Under the pieces are notes generated by a model that worked only from the letters and a program-made list of their open reading frames with translations, made no database searches and had not been told where the DNA came from. 64,000 bases of DNA from Bacteroidota bacterium (lineage in GTDB: Bacteria > Bacteroidota > Bacteroidia > B-17B0 > Aurantibacillaceae). This document shows positions 17,419 through 26,650 of the stretch, in pieces. The first letter of the stretch is position 1; every line of letters begins with the position of its first letter. The stretch lies in NCBI GenBank assembly GCA_029237825.1, contig JAQZBQ010000015.1, positions 1-64,000 of the forward strand, given 5' to 3'. The position numbers and the translations under genes were made by a program.

Positions 17419-19038
17419 ATGTTTAATTTACTTTTTCATATAAATCTGCAATCAAAAAAAATGGCGTTCCTGCTATTGACGCTTATGTTTAGGGCGAGTG
17501 TGTGTTTTTCCCAGGGATTGGTAAATAACGGTGCTGAAATCGTTCTTACAGGTACCGTTCAAATGTATATTGACGGAATAGACGGAAACTATACGAGCCA
17601 ATCGTCTGGATCGGTTACTCCGGCCTCATTATCTGTAATTTCTCTTGAAGGAAACTGGATTAACAATTCGCCCAATGTTGGGTTTACGATTGATGGAGGA
17701 GAAGTCGTATTAACGGGAAACACGCAGACGATAACAGGAACAAATGCAACTGCGTTCTATAATCTGTCACTTGCTGGAAACGGTGTGAAAACACCGGCAA
17801 TTAATTCAACAACTGTTGGTGGCCAGACAAATTTCACAGGAACATTGTCTGTTGGCACATCCACACTTGATTTAAATAGCAACCGCATTGATATTACCAA
17901 TAGTTCTACAACAGCTATCACCCGATCCAGCGGTTACATCGTCAGTGAAACGCCCTTATCGGTTAACCCAAGTATTATCCGATGGTACCATCGAACCTCA
18001 GGCGGCACACGCATCTATCCATTTGGTGTTGATGGCGCGTATATTCCTTTTACACTTAACATCACCGCCAGCATGACAAATACAGCAGGGTATGTCGATG
18101 TTTCTACCCGAAGTACGCCTTCAGATAATACGCCCTGGGCAGGGCCGGGGGATGTTGCTGCAGTAAGCCATATGTATTCACCAAATAATCTCTACAGCGA
18201 CGGAAGTATTCCCGCAGTAATTGACCGATGGTGGAATATTGAAAACAGCGATCCGTTAACCGCTGACCTTACCTTTAGTTATCGGGGATCAGAAAATACA
18301 TTAGATCCATTATATTCAGGAGGTTTTTTAGGTGCACAGTATTGGGATGGGAGCGGTTGGATGCCTGATAACGCAACAATCGGGACTTCGGCAGCGGTAA
18401 CTTCAGGGGTTGGTACCGTCTCGGCACCAGGCATTTCAAAATTCTGTCCATGGGTTTTATCAGCGTTGTTATCGCCTTTACCTGTAGAGTTACTAAACTT
18501 TGAAGCTCGCTGTGTACAAAATACTATTGCCTTCGAATGGTGTACCGCTTCTGAAACCAATAATAGTTTTTTTTTCCTTGAACAATCTGCTGACAATATT
18601 ACCTACCAGACAATAGCAAACATATATCCGCATAGTAATCAAAACGAGCCACGCTGTTACAATCATTTAACGAGTTCGTCATCGTCGCCACTAAATTATT
18701 TCCGACTCTCCCAAACTGATCAAAATAAAAATACGAAACTTTTAAAGATCATATCCTTAGAATCCTGTCATGACATAACCAATCAAATGATACTTACAAA
18801 TAACGGTTCCAGGAATATAGGCCTCATTCTTCATGCAGACTGGCAACAACATTTGCAATTACAAGTACATAACACCCTGGGTCAGCTAGTTGAGATAAAA
18901 GAACTTGATGCTGTGAAAGGCGATAATTTTATTTCAATCGTGTTGACGAATGTTTCGAACGAAATATATTACGTTTCTATTTATGACGCTGATGAAAAAC
19001 GCATCAGTAAAAAAATCGTTATAACTGATCTGAATTAG
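17419..19038 (+). CDS. Secreted protein with T9SS-like C-terminus, partner of the S74 adhesin
   Basis: The 539 residues begin with a signal peptide (SKK then MAFLLLTLMFRASVCFSQ). I keep the ATG at 17419 because the lysines before MAFLLL form the positive n-region. The body is beta-rich with a pattern (GGEVVLTGNTQTITG, then FYNLSLAG) seen in Bacteroidota surface proteins. The stretch LSPLPVELLNFEA introduces a fibronectin-like part at about 355-450. The last 80 residues resemble a diverged type-A sorting domain (LQVHNTLGQLVEIKE, then IYYVSIYD). It follows the S74 adhesin by 3 bp, so they should be made together. Its stop codon abuts that of the convergent M1 gene. Confidence 0.8.
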   Translation: MFNLLFHINLQSKKMAFLLLTLMFRASVCFSQGLVNNGAEIVLTGTVQMYIDGIDGNYTSQSSGSVTPASLSVISLEGNWINNSPNVGFTIDGGEVVLTGNTQTITGTNATAFYNLSLAGNGVKTPAINSTTVGGQTNFTGTLSVGTSTLDLNSNRIDITNSSTTAITRSSGYIVSETPLSVNPSIIRWYHRTSGGTRIYPFGVDGAYIPFTLNITASMTNTAGYVDVSTRSTPSDNTPWAGPGDVAAVSHMYSPNNLYSDGSIPAVIDRWWNIENSDPLTADLTFSYRGSENTLDPLYSGGFLGAQYWDGSGWMPDNATIGTSAAVTSGVGTVSAPGISKFCPWVLSALLSPLPVELLNFEARCVQNTIAFEWCTASETNNSFFFLEQSADNITYQTIANIYPHSNQNEPRCYNHLTSSSSSPLNYFRLSQTDQNKNTKLLKIISLESCHDITNQMILTNNGSRNIGLILHADWQQHLQLQVHNTLGQLVEIKELDAVKGDNFISIVLTNVSNEIYYVSIYDADEKRISKKIVITDLN

Positions 19039-21450
19039 CTATTCAACCATAAAGGATTTACTAATAATTGTTTCGTTATTTTCAATAAGGGTTAAAATGT
19101 ATTTTCCTTTCGCCAAATCCCTAATAGAAATGCTATTTTCATGCGTTACCGGATTTAGCCCTTTAACTTTTCTACCTTGCAAATCATAAATATAAAGCGC
19201 CGTTGCACCATTGCATTTGTAATTTTCAATATTTACATTTAAAACAGCAGAGGCCGGATTAGGGTAAATCACTAACTGGGAGTGTTTACTAATTTTTCGA
19301 TCAGCTACACCTGTTAAAATATTGCTTTGACCATTTGCAAAAACATACTCTCCCGATTTTAACGTATCAGCAGTAAAAAAACCTGTTCGTGTACCAATTT
19401 TAAATTTGGTGTAACCTTGCACTTCATGCCAGTCGTCTGCTGCGTTTTTACGATAAAGCAGGATTAAACTGTCGCCGTTAACAACGGTTAAACAGGTATC
19501 CATATAACCGTTGCCTGATAATGATTTATTTCCATCGTAATTGAACCGGATTTTAGACGCAAACCCTGAGGCAAAAAGGCCGTCTATTTTCCAGTAATGT
19601 TGCGAATTCAACCGGTAATTATATAAATTATTTTTAATAGGATCTGGTGTCACAATATTATGTTCGATCCTTACTAGTGAAGAATCCACTCCTTTATTGG
19701 ACACAATGAGATTAGCACGGGCCAAACCAAAAGATATCGTACCGGTTGACTTTACCGTTTTGTATTCCGAAGAAATGGCATCACTGATCTTGGATTCTAC
19801 ATTGATGCCGGTATAAACAGGCTTAACGTTTGTAGTAAGCGTAAAAGACTGAAGCGCACCCGACATGGATATTGTTTTTACTTCTTTATTCCATGAACTG
19901 TTCATAAACGTAAGTTCGAGGGGTACGCCAGTGTAATAAGCCGGAGCTCCAAAGAGCTTTTGCTTAACATACACCACTGAGGTAAATGGTGCCACGGTTC
20001 CGGTTGTTTTTACTGAGTCAATTGAGAAGTGAGGCCAGCCACCTGACATTACCCAATTATCAAAAAACGGTATCAAATTCTGTCCTGATGAATTTTGTAA
20101 AAGGTCTCTGAATTCAAGGCTGTTCATATTCCTATATGCTTTTTGCTGAAGCACATATTTTAAGCCTGTGAAAAAGGCGGCATCGCCCATGTAGGATCTT
20201 AGCGTATGCGCAACATCGGCACCTTTTCTATACACATGGTCGCCATAAGTATATGCATGCGGCACACCAGACACTGCGCGAAATCCTTTCTCTTTCAGAT
20301 GAACATATCGTATGAGCTCATCATGAATACTTTTAACCTCATTAATATATTTAGAATAATTATATGTCCATTCCAGAAACAGCCGCTCACTGTAGCTTGC
20401 CATTCCTTCGTTTAACCACATATCTTCCTGTGTTTCACAAGTAACAAGATCTCCCCACCAATGGTGCGAAAGTTCATGAGCCATCAGTTCTGATTCGTAG
20501 GCAATGGATGTTGCCGCCTGCGGATAAGCAATGTTGGTGGCATGCTCCATTGCACCACTACTAAATGGGACCAGGCAATAACCTACCCGGTTCCAGACAT
20601 AGGGTCCAAAATAATTTTCGAAACCAAGAATGGCATTTGGCAAATGGATGAATCCGTTCTTCAAAGCCGTGGTATCGCTTGGCCTGGCTGCGAGAATAAT
20701 TGGAAGATTTCCATTTGCTGCGTTAATATTCCAGTTAACCTGTGTGTAATCCGCAACTGCAACAGAGGCTAAATAAGAAGGAATTTCCTTATTCAAAACC
20801 CAATGCCGCGTATGAACAGATCCGTTTATAATATCCGACATGAGGATACCATTGCAGAAAGATGTTTTACTTAGGTCTGTTGTGATCTTAAATTCATAAA
20901 GCGATTTTTCAACAAAATTATCGAAACACGGAAACCAAACCCTTCCGTAATTGTGAGGCTTCGCGCCAAAACCTACTCCTAAGTTGTATGCATAATTACC
21001 GCTGAAGGAAAAACCACCCCAACCTGCGGGATCACCTTGCGGAATTCCGTGGTAAAAAACGGTTAGTTCAACTGTATCCGAACTATTTAGAATGTTTGCA
21101 AATTGAACCCGCAACAGGGTGTCGTTATAAGAATAGTTGAGTGTAGTACCTTGTTTTTTAACGCTGTCGATCGTCATTTTGAGAAGATCCAAACTAACAG
21201 CACTTTGATTGCTGATTCTAGGCGTAAGTTTTATTGTGGTAAACCCTTTAATTTTTTTGTTGGCAAAATCAGTAATATCAAGGTTAACGGAATATTTTAG
21301 GACATCAAAGGTGTCACTTCTCAGATTTTCAGCACTATAATAAAGCGATGAAGTTGTTTGTGCCTTCTGATGCTGACAACTGATTTCCTGCGATAAGCCA
21401 TTTCTAACAACGAATAATACTAAAAAGTAAAGGAAATAGAATGCTTTCAT
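19039..21450 (-). CDS. M1-family zinc aminopeptidase with T9SS sorting domain
   Basis: The protein has 803 residues and a signal peptide (to GLSQ). The M1 catalytic core has the substrate motif GAMEHATN, the zinc site HELSHHWWGD and the third ligand in NEGMASYSE. The usual HExxH-x18-E spacing is kept. It should trim N-terminal residues from peptides outside the cell. The last 85 residues are a type-A sorting domain (LVIYPNPASAVLN, then GKYILTLIEN), so it is exported by the T9SS. No other gene is tightly coupled; the MORN lipoprotein gene ends 65 bp upstream. Confidence 0.93.
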   Translation of the reverse strand: MKAFYFLYFLVLFVVRNGLSQEISCQHQKAQTTSSLYYSAENLRSDTFDVLKYSVNLDITDFANKKIKGFTTIKLTPRISNQSAVSLDLLKMTIDSVKKQGTTLNYSYNDTLLRVQFANILNSSDTVELTVFYHGIPQGDPAGWGGFSFSGNYAYNLGVGFGAKPHNYGRVWFPCFDNFVEKSLYEFKITTDLSKTSFCNGILMSDIINGSVHTRHWVLNKEIPSYLASVAVADYTQVNWNINAANGNLPIILAARPSDTTALKNGFIHLPNAILGFENYFGPYVWNRVGYCLVPFSSGAMEHATNIAYPQAATSIAYESELMAHELSHHWWGDLVTCETQEDMWLNEGMASYSERLFLEWTYNYSKYINEVKSIHDELIRYVHLKEKGFRAVSGVPHAYTYGDHVYRKGADVAHTLRSYMGDAAFFTGLKYVLQQKAYRNMNSLEFRDLLQNSSGQNLIPFFDNWVMSGGWPHFSIDSVKTTGTVAPFTSVVYVKQKLFGAPAYYTGVPLELTFMNSSWNKEVKTISMSGALQSFTLTTNVKPVYTGINVESKISDAISSEYKTVKSTGTISFGLARANLIVSNKGVDSSLVRIEHNIVTPDPIKNNLYNYRLNSQHYWKIDGLFASGFASKIRFNYDGNKSLSGNGYMDTCLTVVNGDSLILLYRKNAADDWHEVQGYTKFKIGTRTGFFTADTLKSGEYVFANGQSNILTGVADRKISKHSQLVIYPNPASAVLNVNIENYKCNGATALYIYDLQGRKVKGLNPVTHENSISIRDLAKGKYILTLIENNETIISKSFMVE

Positions 21451-21515
21451 GCGGTATTTTTATCTAAAGTTAATGAATTTTAGATAAGCGTAGTTCACAG
21501 CAAACATGAAATGGT

Positions 21516-22010
21516 TTAATATACCAATCCGGTTTCAATATCATTACGGTATGCACGTCGATCAACTTCTTTACCAAGACTGTCATAAAACAGCCATAGA
21601 CTGTCTTTTAAATCATTTTTATACCAACCGGTATAAAACGTTTTGCCATTTGGATGAAAAACTGTAGTAGCACCATGTTTTTTCCCTTGGTCATAAAAAC
21701 AATCACTCCATTTCAAACCGTTTTCGTAAAACGCCATCCATTCACCATGGCGTTTACCGAATCGGAAAAAGCCAGAAAATTTAATAACCCCATTTGGATA
21801 TTTATCAATGTAGTCGCCGGTATAATCTGCATCAGGAGGAACGATGCTGTATTTACCTAATTCACCAGAAACCTTAGCCGGATTATGATTTTTGCTTTGC
21901 GCAAGTGAATCTGTTTTGATTGAATCAATTCCTGTATTAGTGGTGTTTTTACATTTTGAAAATAAAACTGTAAGTAGGGTTAACGTAGCAAAAATGAATA
22001 ATTTGTTCAT
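21516..22010 (-). CDS. MORN-repeat lipoprotein
   Basis: A lipoprotein signal places the acylated cysteine near residue 20 (LFSKCKN). The rest (164 residues in all) carries about four MORN-type repeats with YPNGxxKxxGxFxxGKxHGxW spacing. MORN repeats form a flat beta sheet that binds lipids or proteins. Databases often call such proteins YwqK-family antitoxins, but there is no toxin gene here. It starts 2 bp after the polyprenyl synthase gene ends and is probably co-transcribed with it. Confidence 0.82.
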   Translation of the reverse strand: MNKLFIFATLTLLTVLFSKCKNTTNTGIDSIKTDSLAQSKNHNPAKVSGELGKYSIVPPDADYTGDYIDKYPNGVIKFSGFFRFGKRHGEWMAFYENGLKWSDCFYDQGKKHGATTVFHPNGKTFYTGWYKNDLKDSLWLFYDSLGKEVDRRAYRNDIETGLVY

Positions 22011-22012
22011 GT

Positions 22013-22996
22013 TTATTTTTTTCTTTCTATGGAATAATTAATGAGTTGAACAAGGCTTTGTTTAGAAGCACTTTCCGGTAATACTTGAAGTTGCGATAAC
22101 GCTCTGTCTTTATATTGATGCATAATTTTTTCCGCATACTGTATACCACCTTTTCTAATAACAAATTCAATCACTTCAGAAACTTTTACGGGATCATTAT
22201 TATAATTTTTCACAATATTAATAATCTTTCTTTTTTCGAACCAGGTACTGTTATTCAACGCAAATATCAATGGAAGTGTCATTTTCTTTTCCTTAATATC
22301 AATGCCTGTTGGTTTACCAATAGAGGTGTCATCACCAAAATCAAAAAGGTCATCCTTGATCTGAAAAGCGATACCGGTATTAATACCGAACTCTCTGAAC
22401 TGATTAATCACCGTTTCGTCATTGGTTACGGAAGCAGCGCCTGCAGCACAACATGCCGCAATCAACGCAGCCGTTTTTTTGGTAATGATTTCAAAATATA
22501 CGTCTTCGGAAATGTCAAGTTTGCGCGCCTTTTCAATCTGCAATAGTTCGCCCTCACTCATTTCCCGAACTGCGTGACTAACAATTTTAAGCAAGTGAAA
22601 ATCATTATTGTCCAAAGAAAGAAGTAAGCCACTCGAAAGCAAAAAATCGCCGATTAAAACAGCAATCTTATTTTTCCATAAAGCGTTTACACTGAAAAAA
22701 CCCCTGCGTTCATTACTGTCATCTACCACATCATCATGTACTAAAGTTGCTGTATGGAGGAGTTCTATCAATGAAGCTGCCCTGTATGTGCTTTCATTAA
22801 TTACGCCCGCGCTCTGGGCACTTAAAAACACAAACATGGGCCTGATTTGTTTTCCTTTTCGCTTAACAATATAATTCGTGATCTTATCCAGCAAGGGCAC
22901 GCTGGTCTTCATCGACTGTTTGAACTTAATTTCAAACTCGTCCATGTGTATGGAAATGGGCGCTTTTATCTGATCTACTGTGCTACTCACCTTCAA
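22013..22996 (-). CDS. ispB: Polyprenyl diphosphate synthase (octaprenyl/heptaprenyl type)
   Basis: This trans-prenyltransferase has the first aspartate-rich motif HDDVVDDSNERRG and the second IKDDLFDFGDD. It also has GKQIRPMFV near the N-terminus and GKPTGIDIKEKKMTLPLI after the second motif. It makes the long isoprenoid chain of menaquinone from the products of the MEP pathway that includes dxr. The likely start is a TTG at 22996 (327 residues); a GTG two codons later is also possible. A near -7 box (TATATTTA) lies just upstream. Confidence 0.92.
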   Translation of the reverse strand: MKVSSTVDQIKAPISIHMDEFEIKFKQSMKTSVPLLDKITNYIVKRKGKQIRPMFVFLSAQSAGVINESTYRAASLIELLHTATLVHDDVVDDSNERRGFFSVNALWKNKIAVLIGDFLLSSGLLLSLDNNDFHLLKIVSHAVREMSEGELLQIEKARKLDISEDVYFEIITKKTAALIAACCAAGAASVTNDETVINQFREFGINTGIAFQIKDDLFDFGDDTSIGKPTGIDIKEKKMTLPLIFALNNSTWFEKRKIINIVKNYNNDPVKVSEVIEFVIRKGGIQYAEKIMHQYKDRALSQLQVLPESASKQSLVQLINYSIERKK

Positions 22997-23078
22997 TAAG
23001 TGCCGTAAATATATGGTTTAAAAAATTGACTTTATAATTATCTTGGCGTATTTAAACTTAATTAGGATGGCCTTAAAA

Positions 23079-23111
23079 TAAAAAGTCCTTTCACTTTGAA
23101 GTGAAAGGACT
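23079..23111 (-). terminator. Strong rho-independent terminator
   Basis: A perfect 13-bp inverted repeat (AGTCCTTTCACTT at 23084-23096 and its complement at 23099-23111) with a two-base centre is followed on the minus strand by a T-rich tract. It ends transcription of the gene at 23166-23603 and isolates it from ispB. Confidence 0.88.
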
Positions 23112-23165
23112 GTAGCAATTTTAAAAAGTTTAACCCTTAATTATACCTTGTTCAATTGCTTTATT

Positions 23166-23603
23166 TTAATTCAGATTGAGGGCAGGAATTTTTCCTTCCT
23201 TAATCAAATTCAATGTTTTTTGTTTATGGTCTTCAAAACTTCCAAATGCCAAAGCATCTAACATTTCAGACCGTGACATATTAGGGTTGCCAAATTGCTT
23301 GCGAATGTCTTCTGAACAACGGTCAACATACTTTTCAAATTTATTGGGAGCCCATAAATAATCCTTTTTCACGGCTTCCTTTTCTATTTTGAATTCCTCA
23401 GGTAATCCACCTTCAATTTTGGATTTAATTTCCAAACCTTCATAAGATTTCGGTAATTGACGATTGTCAAACAAAAACGGCTTAGAAATCATGATCACAT
23501 GCTTCTTACGTTTTGGGTCAATCATGGATAATCCTTCAATTCTAAGCCCCTTTTTTTTAAGGGAACCGAATTTGGTTTCAAAATTTTTTAATATCTCAAA
23601 CAT
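23166..23603 (-). CDS. Conserved-looking cytoplasmic protein of unknown function
   Basis: This 145-residue protein is charged, with no signal peptide or membrane helix. The first half (FGSLKKKGLRIEGLSMIDPKRKKHVIMISKP) looks like a beta-hairpin domain. The second half is helical and has a possible cysteine at residue 93. The gene has its own good -7 box and a strong terminator, so it is a single-gene transcript and probably a real, expressed protein. I do not recognise a family. Confidence 0.7.
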   Translation of the reverse strand: MFEILKNFETKFGSLKKKGLRIEGLSMIDPKRKKHVIMISKPFLFDNRQLPKSYEGLEIKSKIEGGLPEEFKIEKEAVKKDYLWAPNKFEKYVDRCSEDIRKQFGNPNMSRSEMLDALAFGSFEDHKQKTLNLIKEGKIPALNLN

Positions 23604-23625
23604 GGCGATAAGTTACAGTTATTAA

Positions 23626-23633
23626 CAAAGGTA
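23626..23633 (-). promoter_or_regulatory. -7 box for the orphan gene at 23.2-23.6 kb
   Basis: TACCTTTG on the minus strand is a perfect TAnnTTTG, 22 bp before the start at 23603. No convincing -33 TTG is present. Confidence 0.5.
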
Positions 23634-23815
23634 CGCCTGAAAATGTTAATAAACTAACTTATTAGACGAAGCAAAAAAACCACCCTACGAAAAAATGTGG
23701 AAAGTACGTTTAAAACCGGTTAATTTGTAGTTTAAAGAACATTCATAATCGTGTAATTAACTGACATTCAATAGATTAAATAATTTAGAACGTACTGTTG
23801 AAAACCTAGCATTGA

Positions 23816-26539
23816 TTAGGCAAACCTAACCTTTTGTTGTGCTCCGAAATCCAGGATACGGTCAATAAAATCGAGAGGCTTGTACCCATTGATTGCAGCC
23901 TGATGATAAATACAAGTAGCCGGTGTCATTCCGGGAAGTGAGTTTACCTCAATAAAAATTACCTCAACACGGCTCACATCATATATACGCACAAAAGCGT
24001 CGATACGGCAATACCCAACAATATTTAAAACTTTAGCCGCCGCACCCAGCGTCTCTTTCACTTTATCCGAAATCAGTTGCCTTTCCTTTTCATCCCGGGA
24101 ATACCGTGCCGGCGTAATATTTTGTCCCTGACCTGCCAGAAATTTCTCTTCTAAACTTAAAATATCACCTTCGGCAAGCGCTTCTGATGCTTCAAACACT
24201 TCGTATTCAATATCGCCCTTCGCATTAAATCGGGTAAGCATACCCCCGGTAATTTCTAAAAAATGTGCAGCTCCATTTTTGCTAATGAGTTCTTCAACCA
24301 GTATAACCTGCTTTTTCGGAAATTCTTCTTTTGCTTTTATATGCAGCGTTTCGGCAGCCTTCATATCAAATTCCTCGGTTTCTCTGAACATAAGAGTTGC
24401 AAAGGCTTCAAACTCTTCAAAATTCTTAATTTTCTTAACAGCACTACTGCATCCATCATCAACCGGTTTAGCGATTAAAGGGTACACAAATTCATTTTTC
24501 AGCCAGGATTTTATTTCTTCCTTCTTGTGTAGCCATTCGTCAGAACTGATGAGGCAATGTTTGGCAGCAAGAAATCCATTTTTCATCAATATTTCATTTG
24601 TTCTGAATTTATCAATGGTGATGGATGAACTTTCCTTTCCTGAACCGTTATACGTTAAGCCCACTTTCTCAAGTTCTTCCTGAACTGCACCGTCTTCTCC
24701 TGGCCGCCCATGCAACGCAATAAATACCTGTTTAACTTCTTTAGAAAGATCGGTATAACTTACCTGCTTAGGTTCAATTAAATTTTGCGGAGAACCGTAT
24801 TTATCAGTGATCGTTTTGCATTCCTGAATTATATCAGCAATCACTTTGTGCGTTTTCCAATTATCAACTTTATCTCTGATATCGTCCGCATTATCTTTTA
24901 ATAAAGCATTTATCGGAATCTGATACATCACATGCTGTTTGTTATTCATGGTTAAAAACACTGGAACAGGAGCATATTTTGCGGATGAAGCCAGCTTCTC
25001 AAATATATTTCTTCCACTTTCAACGGAAATATGCCGTTCGGAGGAATAGCCACCTAAAATCACTGCTACCGGTATCTTGGTATTATGAGCGTTCTTTTCA
25101 TCCTGAAGCGAGGACTCCAGCCTTTGCAATATTAAATTGTAAATAGATGCACCTTTACTTCCTTTTATGCGTTTGCATAAGGAGGCACGGATAATTAAAG
25201 TCAAAAACTGAGAGGGCGTTAAGCCGATTTCAGCTGCCTGATGAAAGAAAAAGGACGAAGGCATCATACCCGAAGTGGTGTTGGGATCATTTAAAAATAC
25301 TCTTCCATCCTTGCTTAAAAATCCGTCGATTCTTGCATATACATCAAAGCTTAGTTCTCCAAAAAGCCGTTCACACTCTTTACGAATGGCATTAATTTGG
25401 TCATCACTCGCTTCAATAGGTGTAATTTTTCTCGACAGTCCAGGTAAATATTTACTTCGGTAGTCAAAGAGCTCCTTGCCCTTTCTAATTTCTGTTGGAG
25501 GCAACGCAATTGGCTTATTATTCGAATCAGTGTCTTCCAGAACAATACATGAAAATTCTTTTCCTTCAATAAAACCTTCAACAAGTACGGTGCTCTCTCC
25601 ATCAAGCGCTTCCAACACAAATCCTTCCGTTAAATGGCAATTGTTATTGAGATACGAAATGAGCTCGTACTGATTATAAAAAACCAATTCATCATTGCTT
25701 TGGATTTCGTTTACCAAACCTAAATTTATTTTTAGTGGCATTCCTATTCCTTCGCGGATGTCGGATAAAGAACGTACAAATTCAATTTTTTGGATATCCG
25801 TTAACCTGTTCCATTCACTGGAATCAAGCCATTTTGTAAAGAGCGCTTTTTCAATCGCCGTCATGAAGGCACTTTGATTATCTTCATTTAAAATGGTAAT
25901 CCCAATGGACGAACCCTGGTTTGCCGGTTTAATCACCATTGGAAAGCCAATAGTTGATTTTGCTTCTTCCCATGAATGATTATCCGTTCCATTTATCCAA
26001 GCTTCCCTATCAATAACAAAATATTCAGGGCAATTAAATCCGGCATTCACCATGAAGCGTTTTTGCACACTTTTATCTATACCGATAGCACTGGGTAAAA
26101 TACCGCTTCCTGAATAAGGAATTTGCAGGTACTCAAGCAGCCCTTGTATGCGACCATCTTCACCGTATGGTCCATGAAGAGCGAGAAATGCGAAATCAAT
26201 TAATGAAGGTAATTCGTGGGGGAGAATTTTTTTTCCGATTTTAAGAATTAACTCGTCCTGTTGTAGCGTAGTTAACTTTCCTAAGTTTTCGGCGTAATAC
26301 TGAAAATGCTCATTGTTGGCTGGAATAAAGTCAACCGGTGGATAAAAATCACGAATGGTGCCTTTGTAAACATAATTCCAATTCAATAAAATAAAATTTC
26401 CGAAAGAGTCAACAAACAACGGTATTGCCTCAAATATGGATTTATTTAAATTATCGTAAACCGTCCTTCCACCGGCAAAAGAAATTTCACGTTCTTTTGA
26501 ACGTCCTCCAAATAGAATTCCAATCTTTATCTTCGACAT
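23816..26539 (-). CDS. ddl: Tandem double D-alanine-D-alanine ligase
   Basis: The 907-residue protein holds two complete ATP-grasp ligases joined by a short linker (about 470-490). Ddl normally has about 310-370 residues. The first half has GGRSKEREIS, HGPYGEDG, GSGILPSAIGIDK and RIDGF. The second half has GGYSSERHIS, HGRPGEDG, GSGKESSSITIDK and RIDAF. The metal-binding end is normal in the second half (IEVNSLPGMTP) but altered in the first (NDPNTTSGMMP: Asp where Glu is usual, SG for PG). Either half could make D-Ala-D-Ala for peptidoglycan, with the first perhaps weakened. The halves are diverged, so the duplication is old. The gene stands alone, away from any mur cluster. Confidence 0.88.
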   Translation of the reverse strand: MSKIKIGILFGGRSKEREISFAGGRTVYDNLNKSIFEAIPLFVDSFGNFILLNWNYVYKGTIRDFYPPVDFIPANNEHFQYYAENLGKLTTLQQDELILKIGKKILPHELPSLIDFAFLALHGPYGEDGRIQGLLEYLQIPYSGSGILPSAIGIDKSVQKRFMVNAGFNCPEYFVIDREAWINGTDNHSWEEAKSTIGFPMVIKPANQGSSIGITILNEDNQSAFMTAIEKALFTKWLDSSEWNRLTDIQKIEFVRSLSDIREGIGMPLKINLGLVNEIQSNDELVFYNQYELISYLNNNCHLTEGFVLEALDGESTVLVEGFIEGKEFSCIVLEDTDSNNKPIALPPTEIRKGKELFDYRSKYLPGLSRKITPIEASDDQINAIRKECERLFGELSFDVYARIDGFLSKDGRVFLNDPNTTSGMMPSSFFFHQAAEIGLTPSQFLTLIIRASLCKRIKGSKGASIYNLILQRLESSLQDEKNAHNTKIPVAVILGGYSSERHISVESGRNIFEKLASSAKYAPVPVFLTMNNKQHVMYQIPINALLKDNADDIRDKVDNWKTHKVIADIIQECKTITDKYGSPQNLIEPKQVSYTDLSKEVKQVFIALHGRPGEDGAVQEELEKVGLTYNGSGKESSSITIDKFRTNEILMKNGFLAAKHCLISSDEWLHKKEEIKSWLKNEFVYPLIAKPVDDGCSSAVKKIKNFEEFEAFATLMFRETEEFDMKAAETLHIKAKEEFPKKQVILVEELISKNGAAHFLEITGGMLTRFNAKGDIEYEVFEASEALAEGDILSLEEKFLAGQGQNITPARYSRDEKERQLISDKVKETLGAAAKVLNIVGYCRIDAFVRIYDVSRVEVIFIEVNSLPGMTPATCIYHQAAINGYKPLDFIDRILDFGAQQKVRFA

Positions 26540-26650
26540 GACTTACGACTTAAAATGTAATGGTTAAAGGTAACTTCAGATTGAAAAAATCAGGCATTTG
26601 GCAAAAGAAACTATGAACCAAAGAATGTTAAAAGCGCGAATTAAACCGTA

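Noticed and set aside
21516-22010. MORN protein as the antitoxin of a toxin-antitoxin pair
   Set aside because: The label comes from family naming only. The protein has a lipoprotein signal, and there is no small toxin gene next to it or next to the second MORN gene.
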